A DNA stretch of 64,000 nucleotides, taken from positions 721,570-785,569 of the forward strand of contig NZ_QJPK01000001.1 of assembly GCF_003259195.1 (NCBI RefSeq), given 5' to 3'. Origin of the DNA: Paracoccus sediminilitoris. GTDB taxonomy: Bacteria > Pseudomonadota > Alphaproteobacteria > Rhodobacterales > Rhodobacteraceae. Under the pieces are notes generated by a model, which did no database searches, was not told where the DNA came from, and saw only the letters and a list, made by a program, of their open reading frames with translations. Positions 51,454 through 60,645 of the stretch are shown here, in pieces. A program made the position numbers and the translations under genes. Within the stretch, counting starts at the first letter, position 1. The number at the start of each line of letters is the position of its first letter.

Positions 51454-52824
51454 TCAGCGGCGCGACGGTGCGCGGCGCGGCTTGGCGGTTCCCGGCTTAC
51501 GCTTACCGCGCAACTGGGATTTCTCAATCAGCCCTTCGTATTGGTGGGCCAGCAGATGGCTCTGGACCTGGTTGATCGTGTCCATCGTCACCGAAACCAC
51601 GATCAGCACCGAGGTGCCGCCCAGATAGACCGGGATCGAGAACTGCGTGCGCAGGATTTCAGGCATCAGGCAGACCAGCGCCAGATAGGCCGAACCGATG
51701 ACCAGGACGCGGTTCACGACATAGTCCAGATATTCCTGCGTGCGCTTGCCGGGCCGGATGCCCGGAATGAAGCCGCCCTGATTCTTCAGGTTGTCGGCAA
51801 CATCATCGGTCTTGAACGACACGTTCTGCGTGTAGAAATACGTGAAGAACACGATCATCGACGCGAAGAACAGCAGGTACAGGGGCTGGCCGGGGCCGAA
51901 ATAGGCCAGGATCGTCGACATGATCGGGCCGGATTCGTTGCCCGAGAAGGTCGAGATCGTGATCGGCAGCAGCAGAAGAGAGCTGGCGAAGATGGCCGGG
52001 ATGACGCCTGCGGGGTTCACCTTGACGGGCAGATGGCTGGACTGGCCGTCATAGACCTTCATGCCGACCTGGCGCCGGGGATACTGAATGCGGATCTTGC
52101 GAAGCGCCCGCTCCATGAAGACCACGAAGGCGATGACGGCGATCAGCATCACGATCACGAACAGGATCACCGGGGTCGAGATCGCGCCCGAACGCCCTTG
52201 GGCAAAGAAGTTCGCCAGCGCCGCCGGGATCTCGGCCAGGATGCCGACAAAGATGATCAGCGAGATGCCGTTGCCGATGCCGCGCGCGGTGATCTGTTCA
52301 CCCAGCCACATCAGGAACATGGTGCCGCCGACCAGCGTGATAACGACGGAGGCCTGGAAGAACAGGCCTGCTTCATGCGCCAGCCCCCCCGCTTCCAGGC
52401 TGCGTGCCAGACCGTAGGCCTGGAACAGCGCAAGGGCGACGGTGCCATAGCGCGTGTATTGGTTGATCTTCTTGCGGCCCTGCTCGCCTTCCTTCTTCAA
52501 TTGTTCCAGCGAGGGAACCATCGAAGTCAGAAGCTGCACGATGATCGAGGCCGAGATATAGGGCATGATGCCAAGGGCGAAGACGCCCATGCGGCCCAAT
52601 GCGCCACCCGTGAACATCGACAGCATGCCGCCGATCCCGGACTGGGCCTGATCCATGAAGTTGCGCAAGGCGGCCCCGTCGATCCCCGGCACGGGGATAT
52701 AGGTGCCGATGCGATACATGATCAGGACACCGATCGTGAACCAGATCCGTTGGCGAAGTTCCGTGGCCCTTCCAAGCTGACCCCATGAGAGGTTCGCGGC
52801 CATCTGTTCTGCGGCTGACGCCAT
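51454..52824 (-). CDS. secY: Protein translocase subunit SecY
   Basis: Channel-forming subunit of the Sec translocon, 456 residues with ten membrane helices. RIWFTIGVLIMYRIGTYIPVPG begins helix 1, followed by the plug region (FMDQAQSGIGGMLSMFTGGALGRMG) and the helix 2 start; cytosolic loop regions include YTRYGTVALALFQA and GFIPGIRPGKRT. It lies after rplO with a 108-base gap. Confidence 0.98.
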   Translation of the reverse strand: MASAAEQMAANLSWGQLGRATELRQRIWFTIGVLIMYRIGTYIPVPGIDGAALRNFMDQAQSGIGGMLSMFTGGALGRMGVFALGIMPYISASIIVQLLTSMVPSLEQLKKEGEQGRKKINQYTRYGTVALALFQAYGLARSLEAGGLAHEAGLFFQASVVITLVGGTMFLMWLGEQITARGIGNGISLIIFVGILAEIPAALANFFAQGRSGAISTPVILFVIVMLIAVIAFVVFMERALRKIRIQYPRRQVGMKVYDGQSSHLPVKVNPAGVIPAIFASSLLLLPITISTFSGNESGPIMSTILAYFGPGQPLYLLFFASMIVFFTYFYTQNVSFKTDDVADNLKNQGGFIPGIRPGKRTQEYLDYVVNRVLVIGSAYLALVCLMPEILRTQFSIPVYLGGTSVLIVVSVTMDTINQVQSHLLAHQYEGLIEKSQLRGKRKPGTAKPRRAPSRR

Positions 52825-52932
52825 GTGTGTCCGTCCCGTGTCATGACAGCGCCGCCGACCCGTATTCCGGGGACCGGCGGCGCCTGAAAACCTAGATGCT
52901 ATCTAGGGGGCGCGAAACCCCCGATCAACAGC

Positions 52933-53409
52933 TTATTCAGCAGCCGCGGCCTGAGCGGGCAACGTAACCTTGCCGCCGGCCTTCTCGACAGCCTCGATGG
53001 CGGCCTTCGATGCACCGGTGACGACGATGGTCAGGCCGGCCTTCAGCTCACCCTTGGCCAGCAGACGGATACCGTCCAGCTTGCGGCGAACCAGACCCGA
53101 CGCGACCAGCGCGTCTTCGGTCAGCTCGGCCTTGCCGTCGATCTTGCCCGCGTCGATGAAGCCCTGGATCTGGCCCAGGTTCACGACGGCAAACGATTTC
53201 GCGTTCGGCGCGGTGAAGCCACGCTTGGGCAGACGACGATAGAGCGGCATCTGGCCGCCTTCGTAACCACCCAGGGCGACGCCCGAACGCGACTTCTGGC
53301 CCTTGATACCACGGCCGGCCATCTTGCCCTTGCCCGAACCGGGACCACGCGCAACGCGCTTCTTGGAACGGTTCGCGCCTTCGTTGTCGCGGATTTCATG
53401 CAGTTTCAT
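52933..53409 (-). CDS. rplO: 50S ribosomal protein L15
   Basis: Large-subunit assembly protein, 158 residues, with [29 protein letters not shown] at the start, GQKSRSGV and YRRLPKRGF. Its ATG at 53409 follows GGAGAAGCGAC. Unusually it is separated from rpmD by a gene in the opposite direction, and it has its own candidate promoter, so rplO-secY-adk form a distinct unit. Confidence 0.98.
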   Translation of the reverse strand: MKLHEIRDNEGANRSKKRVARGPGSGKGKMAGRGIKGQKSRSGVALGGYEGGQMPLYRRLPKRGFTAPNAKSFAVVNLGQIQGFIDAGKIDGKAELTEDALVASGLVRRKLDGIRLLAKGELKAGLTIVVTGASKAAIEAVEKAGGKVTLPAQAAAAE

Positions 53410-53503
53410 GTCGCTTCTCCTTCGCCGGACACACCCCAGAAGCGATACAGGGGGACACGGCATGTCATTTCGTGAATCGTGGCGCCCGTCAGGGCACCGG
53501 GGG

Positions 53504-53532
53504 CCTATACGCCCAATCGATCGGGCATTCAA
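53504..53532 (-). promoter_or_regulatory. Candidate rplO promoter with palindromic spacer
   Basis: On the minus strand TTGAAT and TATAGG are separated by exactly 17 bases, a good sigma-70 match. The spacer is itself almost palindromic (GCCCGATCGATTGGGC), so a regulator could bind between the boxes. The predicted leader is about 88 bases. Confidence 0.6.
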
Positions 53533-53644
53533 GCGATCTGGCTGCCACAGCCGCGGGCTTTCGGACATCGCCCACGCCCTTGTGTCTTGAGCGCGGCACG
53601 ACCTGCGCTAGTCCTGGGAAAGACCAGAACCGAAAGACCCCGAC

Positions 53645-54259
53645 ATGCGCATCCTTCTGGCCGTCCTGGCCCTGCCCTTCCTGTCGACCATGGCCCCGGC
53701 GGCCGAACCGACCATCTGCAACACCCGCATCAACGGCAAGGATGTCATCCTTGGCTATGACCGCGAGGAAGCCGGGATGGTCGCTGACTATTCGCGTCGG
53801 GAACGGCTGGCGGCGCGGATCGGCCAGCATGACTGTCCCAGCTATGTCGTGCTGCGCAGCCTGACGCCGGAACTCAGCGACGACCAGCGGCAGCCCTTCT
53901 GTCTGCGCCACGATGCGCAGACCGATTCGGTGGCGGGCTATGACCTGGGCGAACGCGACGCCTGGGGCCGGTGCAAGGTTGCGTCGGCGACCCTCTGCAA
54001 CCGGGTGAACCAGGTCAGCGGCGGCGCGGCGGCGATTGGATCGGCCGCGGCGCGCAAATCCGTCCAAGGCCTGCGGGCCTTGCCCGACGGTTCGGGCGCG
54101 GTGATCGTCTCGGGCACCGGCAGCGCCATTTCCGGGGCGCTGGCATCGCTTGGCGGCGCGGCGGCGGCTGTCGCGGCATCGCCCGTCCTGCTGACGGGGG
54201 CGGCGGTGTCCGTGGTGGCGGTGGGCGGCACCGTCTATGCCTGCCACAAGGCGGACTAG
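53645..54259 (+). CDS. Secreted hypothetical protein inserted in the spc operon, reverse orientation
   Basis: I do not recognise a family. The 204 residues have a signal peptide (about 1-20, cleavage near APAAE), six cysteines in the mature part that could pair as disulfides, and a long Gly/Ala/Val-rich hydrophobic C-terminal third (about 140-198), suggesting a membrane hairpin or glycine zipper. A weak promoter (TTGAGC, 16 bases, TAGTCC at 53587-53614) precedes it. It lies between rpmD and rplO, against their direction; most genomes have no gene here. Confidence 0.75.
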   Translation: MRILLAVLALPFLSTMAPAAEPTICNTRINGKDVILGYDREEAGMVADYSRRERLAARIGQHDCPSYVVLRSLTPELSDDQRQPFCLRHDAQTDSVAGYDLGERDAWGRCKVASATLCNRVNQVSGGAAAIGSAAARKSVQGLRALPDGSGAVIVSGTGSAISGALASLGGAAAAVAASPVLLTGAAVSVVAVGGTVYACHKAD

Positions 54260-54270
54260 GCGCTGCGCAA

Positions 54271-54306
54271 TAAAAAACGCCCCGCTTTCGCGGGGCGCCT
54301 TTCTTG
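54271..54306. terminator. Bidirectional terminator between the reverse gene and rpmD
   Basis: CGCCCCGC/GCGGGGCG with a TTTC loop. On the minus strand it ends in TTTTTT, fully stopping the spc transcript after rpmD; on the + strand the tail is CCTTTCTT. Confidence 0.88.
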
Positions 54307-54321
54307 GCCGATCCTGATGGA

Positions 54322-54507
54322 TCAGGCTTTTTCTTCGATGATCACCACCATGTGGGGGATCTTCGCGACCATGCCGCGGATCGCCGGGGTATCTTCCAGC
54401 TCGCGGGTGCGGTTCATCTTGTTCAGGCCCAGACCCTTCAGCGTGGCACGCTGAATGGCGGGACGACGGATCGGGGATCCGATCTGCTTGACGACGATGG
54501 TTGCCAT
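54322..54507 (-). CDS. rpmD: 50S ribosomal protein L30
   Basis: Small large-subunit protein, 61 residues, [29 protein letters not shown] at the start and a normal family length. It follows rpsE by 12 bases and ends the first spc segment, because a strong terminator and a reverse gene stand between it and rplO. Confidence 0.98.
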   Translation of the reverse strand: MATIVVKQIGSPIRRPAIQRATLKGLGLNKMNRTRELEDTPAIRGMVAKIPHMVVIIEEKA

Positions 54508-54519
54508 GTGCCTCGCTCC

Positions 54520-55086
54520 TTACGCTTCGACAGCGGCGTCAGCCGGCTTGTCGTTCGAGGGCAGGATGTCAGCCACTTTCTTGCCGCGACGCTGCGCGAC
54601 CGAACGGGGGCTGGATTCCTTTTTCAGGCCATCCAGGGTTGCGCGGATCATGTTGTAGGGGTTCTGCGAACCCTGCGACTTGGCCACGACGTCCTGGACA
54701 CCCAGCATTTCGAAAACGGCACGCATCGGACCGCCGGCGATGATGCCGGTACCCGGAACGGCGGTGCGCATGATCACCTTGCCGGCACCATGACGCCCTT
54801 CGATATCGTGGTGCAGCGTACGACCGTCGCGCAGCGGCACGCGGATCAGACCACGCTTGGCCTGCTCGGTCGCCTTGCGGATGGCTTCCGGAACTTCCTT
54901 GGCCTTGCCCTTGCCGAAACCAACGCGGCCGCGCTGATCGCCGACAACGACCAGTGCAGCAAAGCCGAAGCGCTTACCACCCTTGACGGTTTTCGACACG
55001 CGGTTGATCGCGACCAGGCGATCCTGGAATTCCGGGTTTTCTTCGCGGTCGTTGCGACCGCCCCGGCGATTGTCACGTTCTGCCAT
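54520..55086 (-). CDS. rpsE: 30S ribosomal protein S5
   Basis: Small-subunit fidelity protein, 188 residues, with [64 protein letters not shown] and the helical C-terminus [13 protein letters not shown] 119-base gap with a hairpin separates it from rplR, longer than usual. Confidence 0.98.
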   Translation of the reverse strand: MAERDNRRGGRNDREENPEFQDRLVAINRVSKTVKGGKRFGFAALVVVGDQRGRVGFGKGKAKEVPEAIRKATEQAKRGLIRVPLRDGRTLHHDIEGRHGAGKVIMRTAVPGTGIIAGGPMRAVFEMLGVQDVVAKSQGSQNPYNMIRATLDGLKKESSPRSVAQRRGKKVADILPSNDKPADAAVEA

Positions 55087-55168
55087 GAGGCATTCCTTTT
55101 ACGGTGGCGCGCAAATCGCGCCGTGTTGACCGATCCAAGTGGATGAAGCATCCCCGGATCATCGGGAC

Positions 55169-55195
55169 GGCGCGTATCCAAAAAGGACACGCGCC
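55169..55195 (-). promoter_or_regulatory. Hairpin in the rplR-rpsE gap
   Basis: GGCGCGTATCC and GGACACGCGCC form an 11-base stem with one G-U type mismatch and a 5-base A (T on minus) loop, directly after rplR. It could stabilise or process the mRNA. Confidence 0.5.
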
Positions 55196-55205
55196 GACCG
55201 CAATA

Positions 55206-55565
55206 TCAGAACTTCAGACCACCTTCGCGGGCGGCTTCGGCCAGAGCCTTGACCTTGCCGTGGAAGATGAAACCACCGCGGTCGAAGACGACTTCTTCCA
55301 CGCCGGCTGCCTTTGCGCGCTCGGCAATTGCCGCGCCGATCTTGGCAGCCGCTTCGACATTGTTCTTGCCGACCAGGCCGAAATCCTTCTCCAGCGTGCT
55401 GGCCGAAGCCAGGGTCACGCCCTTCAGATCGTCGATGACCTGAACCGAGATGTTCTTGGACGAGCGATGGATCGACAGGCGCGGACGCCCGTTCGACATT
55501 GCCCGCAGTTTGTTCCGCACGCGCAAGCGACGCTTCTGGAACAGCTCTTGCTTCTTCAGTGCCAT
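55206..55565 (-). CDS. rplR: 50S ribosomal protein L18
   Basis: 5S rRNA-binding protein, 119 residues, [35 protein letters not shown] and the C-terminal [28 protein letters not shown]. It lies 12 bases after rplF in the spc order. Confidence 0.98.
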   Translation of the reverse strand: MALKKQELFQKRRLRVRNKLRAMSNGRPRLSIHRSSKNISVQVIDDLKGVTLASASTLEKDFGLVGKNNVEAAAKIGAAIAERAKAAGVEEVVFDRGGFIFHGKVKALAEAAREGGLKF

Positions 55566-55577
55566 TTCATGCGCCCC

Positions 55578-56111
55578 TTACTTCTTCTTGCCTTCCTTGC
55601 GGAAAACATACTCGCCCTTGTAGCGGATTCCCTTGCCCTTGTAGGGCTCGGGCTTGCGCCACTCGCGAATGTTCGCCGCAACCTGGCCGACCAGTTGCTG
55701 GTCGATGCCTTCGACAACAATCTCGGTCTGCTTCGGAGCCGTGATGGTCACGCCTTCGGGCACATCGAAATTCACGTCGTGCGAATAACCCAGAGCCAGC
55801 TTCAGGACATTGCCCTGCATCGTTGCGCGGTAACCCACGCCCTGGATCTCGAGTTCTTTCTTGAAGCCCGTGGACACACCGATCGTCAGGTTCTCGACCA
55901 TCGAGCGGGTCAGACCCCACTGCTGGCGAGCACGTTTGGTGTTGTTGCGGGGCTCAACGCTGACGAGGTTGTCGTCAAGCGTGATGTTCACTTCATCGGT
56001 CGCGGTGAAGCTGCGGGTGCCTTTCGGCCCCTTCACTTCGATCTGCTGACCTTTGATCTCGGCCGTCACGCCCTTGGGCAGTTCGACCGGTTTTTTACCA
56101 ATCCGAGACAT
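55578..56111 (-). CDS. rplF: 50S ribosomal protein L6
   Basis: Protein at the factor-binding site, 177 residues, [19 protein letters not shown] at the start and the C-terminal signature [26 protein letters not shown]. It follows rpsH by 12 bases. Confidence 0.98.
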   Translation of the reverse strand: MSRIGKKPVELPKGVTAEIKGQQIEVKGPKGTRSFTATDEVNITLDDNLVSVEPRNNTKRARQQWGLTRSMVENLTIGVSTGFKKELEIQGVGYRATMQGNVLKLALGYSHDVNFDVPEGVTITAPKQTEIVVEGIDQQLVGQVAANIREWRKPEPYKGKGIRYKGEYVFRKEGKKK

Positions 56112-56123
56112 CTGCTGCCCTCC

Positions 56124-56516
56124 TTAGAACACGGTGCAGAGAACTTCGCCGCCAACATTGGCACTGCGAGCCGCTGCATCCGACATGACGCCCTTCGGAG
56201 TCGAGACGATCGAGACGCCCAGACCCTGACGAACCTGCGGGATAGCCTTGGCACCGGTATAGACGCGGCGGCCAGGCTTGGAGACACGCGCCACTTCACG
56301 GATAACCGGAACGCCGTCGTGATATTTCAGGCCGATTTCCAGCTCGTTATGGCCGGCGGCATTGGTCACTTCCTCGTATCCGCGGATGTAACCTTCGTTC
56401 TTCAGCACATCCAGAACCCAAGCACGCAGCTTGGAGGCAGGGGTGCGAACGGTCGATTTGCCACGCATCTGCGCATTGCGGATGCGGGTCAGCATATCGC
56501 CGAGAGGATCGTTCAT
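56124..56516 (-). CDS. rpsH: 30S ribosomal protein S8
   Basis: 16S rRNA-binding protein, 130 residues, [20 protein letters not shown] and the C-terminal GGEVLCTVF signature. The ATG at 56516 is the family start; a second ATG one codon upstream also exists. In E. coli S8 represses the spc operon; no matching site was recognised. Confidence 0.97.
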   Translation of the reverse strand: MNDPLGDMLTRIRNAQMRGKSTVRTPASKLRAWVLDVLKNEGYIRGYEEVTNAAGHNELEIGLKYHDGVPVIREVARVSKPGRRVYTGAKAIPQVRQGLGVSIVSTPKGVMSDAAARSANVGGEVLCTVF

Positions 56517-56532
56517 CATTCTGTGTTCCCCC

Positions 56533-56838
56533 TTACCAGCTGGACTTGACCAGGCCGGGGATCAGTCCGTTCGAGCCCAGCTCGCGCAGCATGATCCGCG
56601 ACAGTTTCAATTTGCGGTAATACGCATGCGGACGACCGGTCAGTTGGCACCGGTTGTGCAGACGCGTAGCCGAGGAGTTGCGCGGCAGTTCGGCCAGCTT
56701 CAGCGTGGCCTTGAAGCGCTCTTCCATCGGGCGGGATTGGTCATGAACGATCTCGTTCAGTTCGGCACGCTTTGCGGCGTATTTCTGAACCAGACGCTCG
56801 CGCTTCTTCTCGCGCTCGACCATGGATTTCTTTGCCAT
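56533..56838 (-). CDS. rpsN: 30S ribosomal protein S14 (zinc-independent type)
   Basis: Small-subunit head protein, 101 residues, [16 protein letters not shown] at the start and [26 protein letters not shown] at the end. The long form without CxxC pairs needs no zinc. It lies 20 bases after rplE. Confidence 0.98.
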   Translation of the reverse strand: MAKKSMVEREKKRERLVQKYAAKRAELNEIVHDQSRPMEERFKATLKLAELPRNSSATRLHNRCQLTGRPHAYYRKLKLSRIMLRELGSNGLIPGLVKSSW

Positions 56839-56858
56839 ATCTTCTTTCCCTCCGCGAC

Positions 56859-57419
56859 TCAGCTGGTGAACGGCATGTTGAAATGCTTCAACAGCGACTT
56901 CGCTTCCGCGTCGGTCTTCGCGGTGGTGCAGATGATGATGTCCATGCCCAGAACTTCGTCGACCTTGTCGAAGTTGATTTCCGGGAAGACGATATGTTCC
57001 TTCAGGCCCATCGCATAGTTGCCACGACCGTCGAACGAGGTCGGCTTCACGCCGCGGAAGTCGCGGACGCGCGGCAGCGCGATGTTGATCAGGCGGTCCA
57101 GGAAGTCGTACATGCGGTCACCGCGCAGGGTCACCTTGCAGCCAAGCGGCATCTCTTCACGCACGCGGAAGCCGGCGATCGACTTCTTGGCATAGGTGAT
57201 GACAGCCTTCTGACCGGCGATCAGCGACAGCTCTTCAGCGGCCTGCTTGACCTTCTTGGTGTCCTTGACAGCTTCGCCGACACCCATGTTCAGGACGATC
57301 TTGTCCAGACGGGGCAGCTGCATGTCGCTCTTGTAGCCGAATTCTTCCTTCAGGGCAGCACGAATCGAATCGTTGAACTGCGCGCGAAGACGCGGCGTGT
57401 ACTTGGTTGCGTCCAGCAT
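56859..57419 (-). CDS. rplE: 50S ribosomal protein L5
   Basis: 5S rRNA-binding protein, 186 residues, with [50 protein letters not shown] and [27 protein letters not shown]. Its start codon touches the rplX stop by one base. Confidence 0.98.
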   Translation of the reverse strand: MLDATKYTPRLRAQFNDSIRAALKEEFGYKSDMQLPRLDKIVLNMGVGEAVKDTKKVKQAAEELSLIAGQKAVITYAKKSIAGFRVREEMPLGCKVTLRGDRMYDFLDRLINIALPRVRDFRGVKPTSFDGRGNYAMGLKEHIVFPEINFDKVDEVLGMDIIICTTAKTDAEAKSLLKHFNMPFTS

Positions 57420-57724
57420 CAGATCACGTCTCCCGTGGTCTTGGCGAAACGGACCTTCTTGCCGTCTTCCTCGCGGAAGCCGACGCGGGTCGCTTTGCCG
57501 TCCTTGTCCATCAGCGCCAGGTTCGACAGGTCGATCGGCATGGCCTTCGACACGCGTCCGCCCTGGCTGGTCTGCGACTGCCGGGTGTGGCGGATGGCGA
57601 CGTTCACGCCGTCCACGATGGCCTTGTTGTCCTTGGGCATGACAGCGGTGATTTCACCCTGCTTGCCCTTGTCCTTGCCGGCCAGCACGACAACCTTGTC
57701 GCCTTTTTTAAGCTTGGCAGCCAT
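57419..57724 (-). CDS. rplX: 50S ribosomal protein L24
   Basis: Assembly-initiator protein, 101 residues, with [21 protein letters not shown] (the KOW motif), [20 protein letters not shown] and [23 protein letters not shown]. One-base overlaps with both rplN and rplE show tight coupling. Confidence 0.98.
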   Translation of the reverse strand: MAAKLKKGDKVVVLAGKDKGKQGEITAVMPKDNKAIVDGVNVAIRHTRQSQTSQGGRVSKAMPIDLSNLALMDKDGKATRVGFREEDGKKVRFAKTTGDVI

Positions 57725-58092
57725 TACAGCACCTCCGGCGCAAGCGAGATGATCTTCATGAAGCTCTTGGCGCGAAGTTCACGAACGACCGGTCCGAAGA
57801 TACGCGTACCGACCGGCTCACCCTGGTTGTTCAGGATGACGGCAGCATTGCGGTCAAAACGGATCGAGGTGCCGTCTTCACGGTTCACTTCTTTTGCGGT
57901 GCGGACGACGACGGCCTTGCGGACATCGCCTTTCTTGACCCGGCCCCGCGGGATGGCTTCCTTGACGGACACGACAATGATGTCGCCCACCGACGCATAG
58001 CGACGGTGCGAACCACCCAGAACCTTGATGCACTGAACCCGGCGAGCGCCCGAGTTGTCAGCAACATCCAGATTGGTCTGCATCTGGATCAT
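57724..58092 (-). CDS. rplN: 50S ribosomal protein L14
   Basis: Inter-subunit bridge protein, 122 residues, [27 protein letters not shown] and the later FGPVVRELR ending. The gap of 76 bases from rpsQ has no clear feature. Confidence 0.98.
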   Translation of the reverse strand: MIQMQTNLDVADNSGARRVQCIKVLGGSHRRYASVGDIIVVSVKEAIPRGRVKKGDVRKAVVVRTAKEVNREDGTSIRFDRNAAVILNNQGEPVGTRIFGPVVRELRAKSFMKIISLAPEVL

Positions 58093-58168
58093 TTGGTTTC
58101 TCCCGACCTTTGGAGACCGGATCGTCCGGCCCCAGGGTTTCGATCATTTCTGATCTGTGATGATGGAC

Positions 58169-58414
58169 TTATGCCGAAGCGGTTTCGTCCAACAGGACAG
58201 TCCAGCGTTTCGTCTTCGAGATGGGCGCACATTCCGTGATACGGACGATATCGCCGACCTTGAACTGGTTTTCCGCGTCATGGGCGCGGTATTTCTTGGA
58301 CGACCGAACGGTCTTGTGCAGCAGCGGATGCTTGAAGCGGCGCTCGACCAAGACGGTGACGGTCTGTTCGTTCTTGTCGCTGGTGACGCGGCCTTGCAGG
58401 ATGCGTTTGGGCAT
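58169..58414 (-). CDS. rpsQ: 30S ribosomal protein S17
   Basis: 16S rRNA-binding protein, 81 residues, [34 protein letters not shown] with the OB-fold core and [25 protein letters not shown]. It follows rpmC by 12 bases. Confidence 0.98.
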   Translation of the reverse strand: MPKRILQGRVTSDKNEQTVTVLVERRFKHPLLHKTVRSSKKYRAHDAENQFKVGDIVRITECAPISKTKRWTVLLDETASA

Positions 58415-58426
58415 GTGCCGGGCTCC

Positions 58427-58633
58427 TTAGTTAGAGGCCGCGGCTTCCGCCGCTTTCTGGTTCAAAATCGTCTTCACGCGGGCGACGTCACGACGGACTT
58501 CGCGCATGCGCGCAGTGCTTGCAAGCTGGCCGGTGGCCTGCTGGAAGCGCAGGTTGAAGGCTTCTTTCTTCAGCGCAACCAGCTGGTCTTTCAGCTGGTC
58601 AGGCGTGTTATTCCTGAGTTCATTCGCGTCCAT
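58427..58633 (-). CDS. rpmC: 50S ribosomal protein L29
   Basis: Exit-tunnel protein that helps dock SRP and trigger factor, 68 residues: [37 protein letters not shown] and a two-helix hairpin ending AAEAAASN. The ATG at 58633 follows GAAAGGAAGAGGCGTC. It normally abuts rplP; here 208 bases with a terminator and promoter separate them. Confidence 0.97.
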   Translation of the reverse strand: MDANELRNNTPDQLKDQLVALKKEAFNLRFQQATGQLASTARMREVRRDVARVKTILNQKAAEAAASN

Positions 58634-58654
58634 GACGCCTCTTCCTTTCAACAT

Positions 58655-58697
58655 CACCGGAGGGCCCCTGACATCCAGGGCCACCCTGATTCCGGTG
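58655..58697 (-). promoter_or_regulatory. Structured rpmC leader hairpin
   Basis: CACCGGA and TCCGGTG (58655-58661 and 58691-58697) enclose an inner CCCTG/CAGGG stem, giving a branched or long hairpin within the roughly 80-base leader before rpmC. A feedback site for a ribosomal protein is plausible. Confidence 0.5.
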
Positions 58698-58718
58698 GAG
58701 TTTCGTGATGAAGGCCTG

Positions 58719-58747
58719 CGCATACAGGCGATTCCGTCTTTATGCAA
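58719..58747 (-). promoter_or_regulatory. Candidate promoter before rpmC
   Basis: On the minus strand TTGCAT and TATGCG lie 17 bases apart, just after the hairpin terminator. The -10 box is flanked by a small GCCTG/CAGGC dyad. Confidence 0.5.
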
Positions 58748-58779
58748 CCCTTTATCCCGGCGTGTCTGGGAAAAGGGAA

Positions 58780-58803
58780 ACCCCGCCGGTTTCCCGGCGG
58801 GGT
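58780..58803 (-). terminator. Terminator between rplP and rpmC
   Basis: ACCCCGCCGG/CCGGCGGGGT is a 10-base perfect stem with a GAAA-type tetraloop on the minus strand, followed by TTCCCTTTT. It probably ends much S10-operon transcription after rplP. Confidence 0.7.
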
Positions 58804-58841
58804 CAGGGCATCGTCAAGGGCGCGTCAGGCGCGCCGCCGAC

Positions 58842-59255
58842 TTACCAGTCTTCGCGCTGGACGATCCGGGTCAGGACCGGCAGCTTCATCGCGCCAAGGC
58901 GCAGGGCCTCGCGGGCGATGGTGTCGTTGACGCCGTCGATTTCGAACATGATCCGGCCCGGATGGACGCGGGCAGCCCAGAAATCAACCGAGCCCTTACC
59001 CTTACCCATACGGACTTCGGTCGGCTTCGACGAAACCGGGACGTCCGGGAAAATACGGATCCAGACACGACCCTGACGCTTCATGTGACGCGTGATCGCG
59101 CGGCGTGCCGCTTCGATCTGGCGCGCGGTCACACGCTCGGGTTCGACGGCCTTCAGTGCAAACGAGCCGAAGTTCAGGTCGAAACCACCCTTCGCATCAC
59201 CGTGGATACGGCCCTTGTGCTGTTTGCGGTACTTAGTGCGTTTCGGTTGCAGCAT
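58842..59255 (-). CDS. rplP: 50S ribosomal protein L16
   Basis: Protein at the tRNA-binding face of 50S, 137 residues, [24 protein letters not shown] and [40 protein letters not shown]. It ends the S10 segment because a terminator follows at once. rpsC is 12 bases upstream. Confidence 0.98.
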   Translation of the reverse strand: MLQPKRTKYRKQHKGRIHGDAKGGFDLNFGSFALKAVEPERVTARQIEAARRAITRHMKRQGRVWIRIFPDVPVSSKPTEVRMGKGKGSVDFWAARVHPGRIMFEIDGVNDTIAREALRLGAMKLPVLTRIVQREDW

Positions 59256-59267
59256 TTTGGTTACTCC

Positions 59268-59978
59268 TTACCGAGCGTCGCGGCGCGGACCACGGGGTGC
59301 CGGACCTTCCTGGGCCTCGGCAGCGCGGCGATCGCGGGCTTGGGGATCATGTTCCATGATCTCGCCCTTGAAGATCCACACCTTGACGCCGATGATCCCG
59401 TAGGGGGTCGTGGCTTCGCAGAGCGCATAGTCGATGTCCGCACGCAGGGTATGCAGCGGCACGCGGCCTTCGCGATACCATTCGGTACGGGCGATCTCGG
59501 CGCCGCCAAGACGGCCGGCGACGTTCACGCGGATACCCAAGGCACCCTGACGCATCGAATTCTGCACCGAACGCTTCATGGCGCGACGGAACGACACGCG
59601 GCGCTCCAGCTGCTGGGCGATCGATTCGGCGACCAGCGCCGCGTCGATGTCGGGCTTGCGCACTTCGACGATGTTCAGGTGCAATTCGCTGTCGGTGAAG
59701 TTCGCCAGCTTCTTGCGCAGGACCTCGATGTCCGCACCCTTCTTGCCGATGATGACACCGGGACGCGCTGCGTGAATGGTCACGCGGCACTTCTTGTGGG
59801 GACGCTCGATGATGACGCGGCTGATGCCGGCCTGCTTGGCTTCCGTCTTGATGAAGTCCCGGATCTTCAGGTCTTCAAGCAGAAGGTTGCCATATTCCTT
59901 GTCGTCGGCGTACCAGCGGCTGTCCCAGGTGCGGTTGACCTGGAGACGCATGCCGATCGGATTGACCTTCTGACCCAT
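59268..59978 (-). CDS. rpsC: 30S ribosomal protein S3
   Basis: mRNA-entry protein, 236 residues, with [33 protein letters not shown], the KH domain with [20 protein letters not shown], and [18 protein letters not shown] late. The basic tail ends RGPRRDAR. Its ATG overlaps the rplV stop by one base. Confidence 0.98.
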   Translation of the reverse strand: MGQKVNPIGMRLQVNRTWDSRWYADDKEYGNLLLEDLKIRDFIKTEAKQAGISRVIIERPHKKCRVTIHAARPGVIIGKKGADIEVLRKKLANFTDSELHLNIVEVRKPDIDAALVAESIAQQLERRVSFRRAMKRSVQNSMRQGALGIRVNVAGRLGGAEIARTEWYREGRVPLHTLRADIDYALCEATTPYGIIGVKVWIFKGEIMEHDPQARDRRAAEAQEGPAPRGPRRDAR

Positions 59979-60358
59979 TACGCTTGCTCCTCGACTTGGC
60001 GCACCTTGATGGTGATTTCCGAAAACGGCTTCATGATCTTGCCGAAACGACCACGTGCCCGCGGACGGCCACGCTTCATCACCAGGTTCTTGCCAACCCA
60101 GGCTTCGGCAACGATCAGGTTGTCGACGTCCAGGCCGTGGTTGTTCTCAGCGTTGGCAATTGCCGACTGAAGACATTTCTTCACGTCGCCAGCGACCCGC
60201 TTGTGCGAGAAGGTCAAGTCGGCCAAGGCCTTGTCGACTTTCTTGCCGCGGATCAGTTGCGCGACCAGGTTCAGCTTCTGCGGCGAGGTGCGAAGCATCT
60301 TCGTCTTTGCGAAGGCCTCGTTCTCCGCCACGCGGCGCGGATTGTTTTCCTTACCCAT
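59978..60358 (-). CDS. rplV: 50S ribosomal protein L22
   Basis: Tunnel-lining protein near the macrolide site, 126 residues, with [33 protein letters not shown] and the beta-hairpin and C-terminal [26 protein letters not shown]. An N-terminal [13 protein letters not shown] extension is usual in alphaproteobacteria. Confidence 0.98.
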   Translation of the reverse strand: MGKENNPRRVAENEAFAKTKMLRTSPQKLNLVAQLIRGKKVDKALADLTFSHKRVAGDVKKCLQSAIANAENNHGLDVDNLIVAEAWVGKNLVMKRGRPRARGRFGKIMKPFSEITIKVRQVEEQA

Positions 60359-60363
60359 GACGA

Positions 60364-60642
60364 TTACTTCCTCTTGGCTTTCTTGTCCGCAGCGTGACCG
60401 TAATAGGTGCGCGTGGGCGAATATTCACCGAATTTCTGGCCGATCATGTCTTCGCTGACGGCAACGGGGATGTGCTTGTGCCCGTTGTAGACCGCGAAGG
60501 TCAGACCCACGAATTGCGGCAGGATGGTCGAACGACGCGACCAGATCTTGATGACGTCGGATTTTCCCGCGTCACGGGCCTTTTCCGCTTTCTTGAGCAC
60601 ATAGGCGTCAACAAAGGGGCCCTTCCAAACAGAACGTGCCAT
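60364..60642 (-). CDS. rpsS: 30S ribosomal protein S19
   Basis: Head protein that contacts 50S, 92 residues, [52 protein letters not shown] and [18 protein letters not shown]. It is three bases after rplB. Confidence 0.98.
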   Translation of the reverse strand: MARSVWKGPFVDAYVLKKAEKARDAGKSDVIKIWSRRSTILPQFVGLTFAVYNGHKHIPVAVSEDMIGQKFGEYSPTRTYYGHAADKKAKRK

Positions 60643-60645
60643 GGA

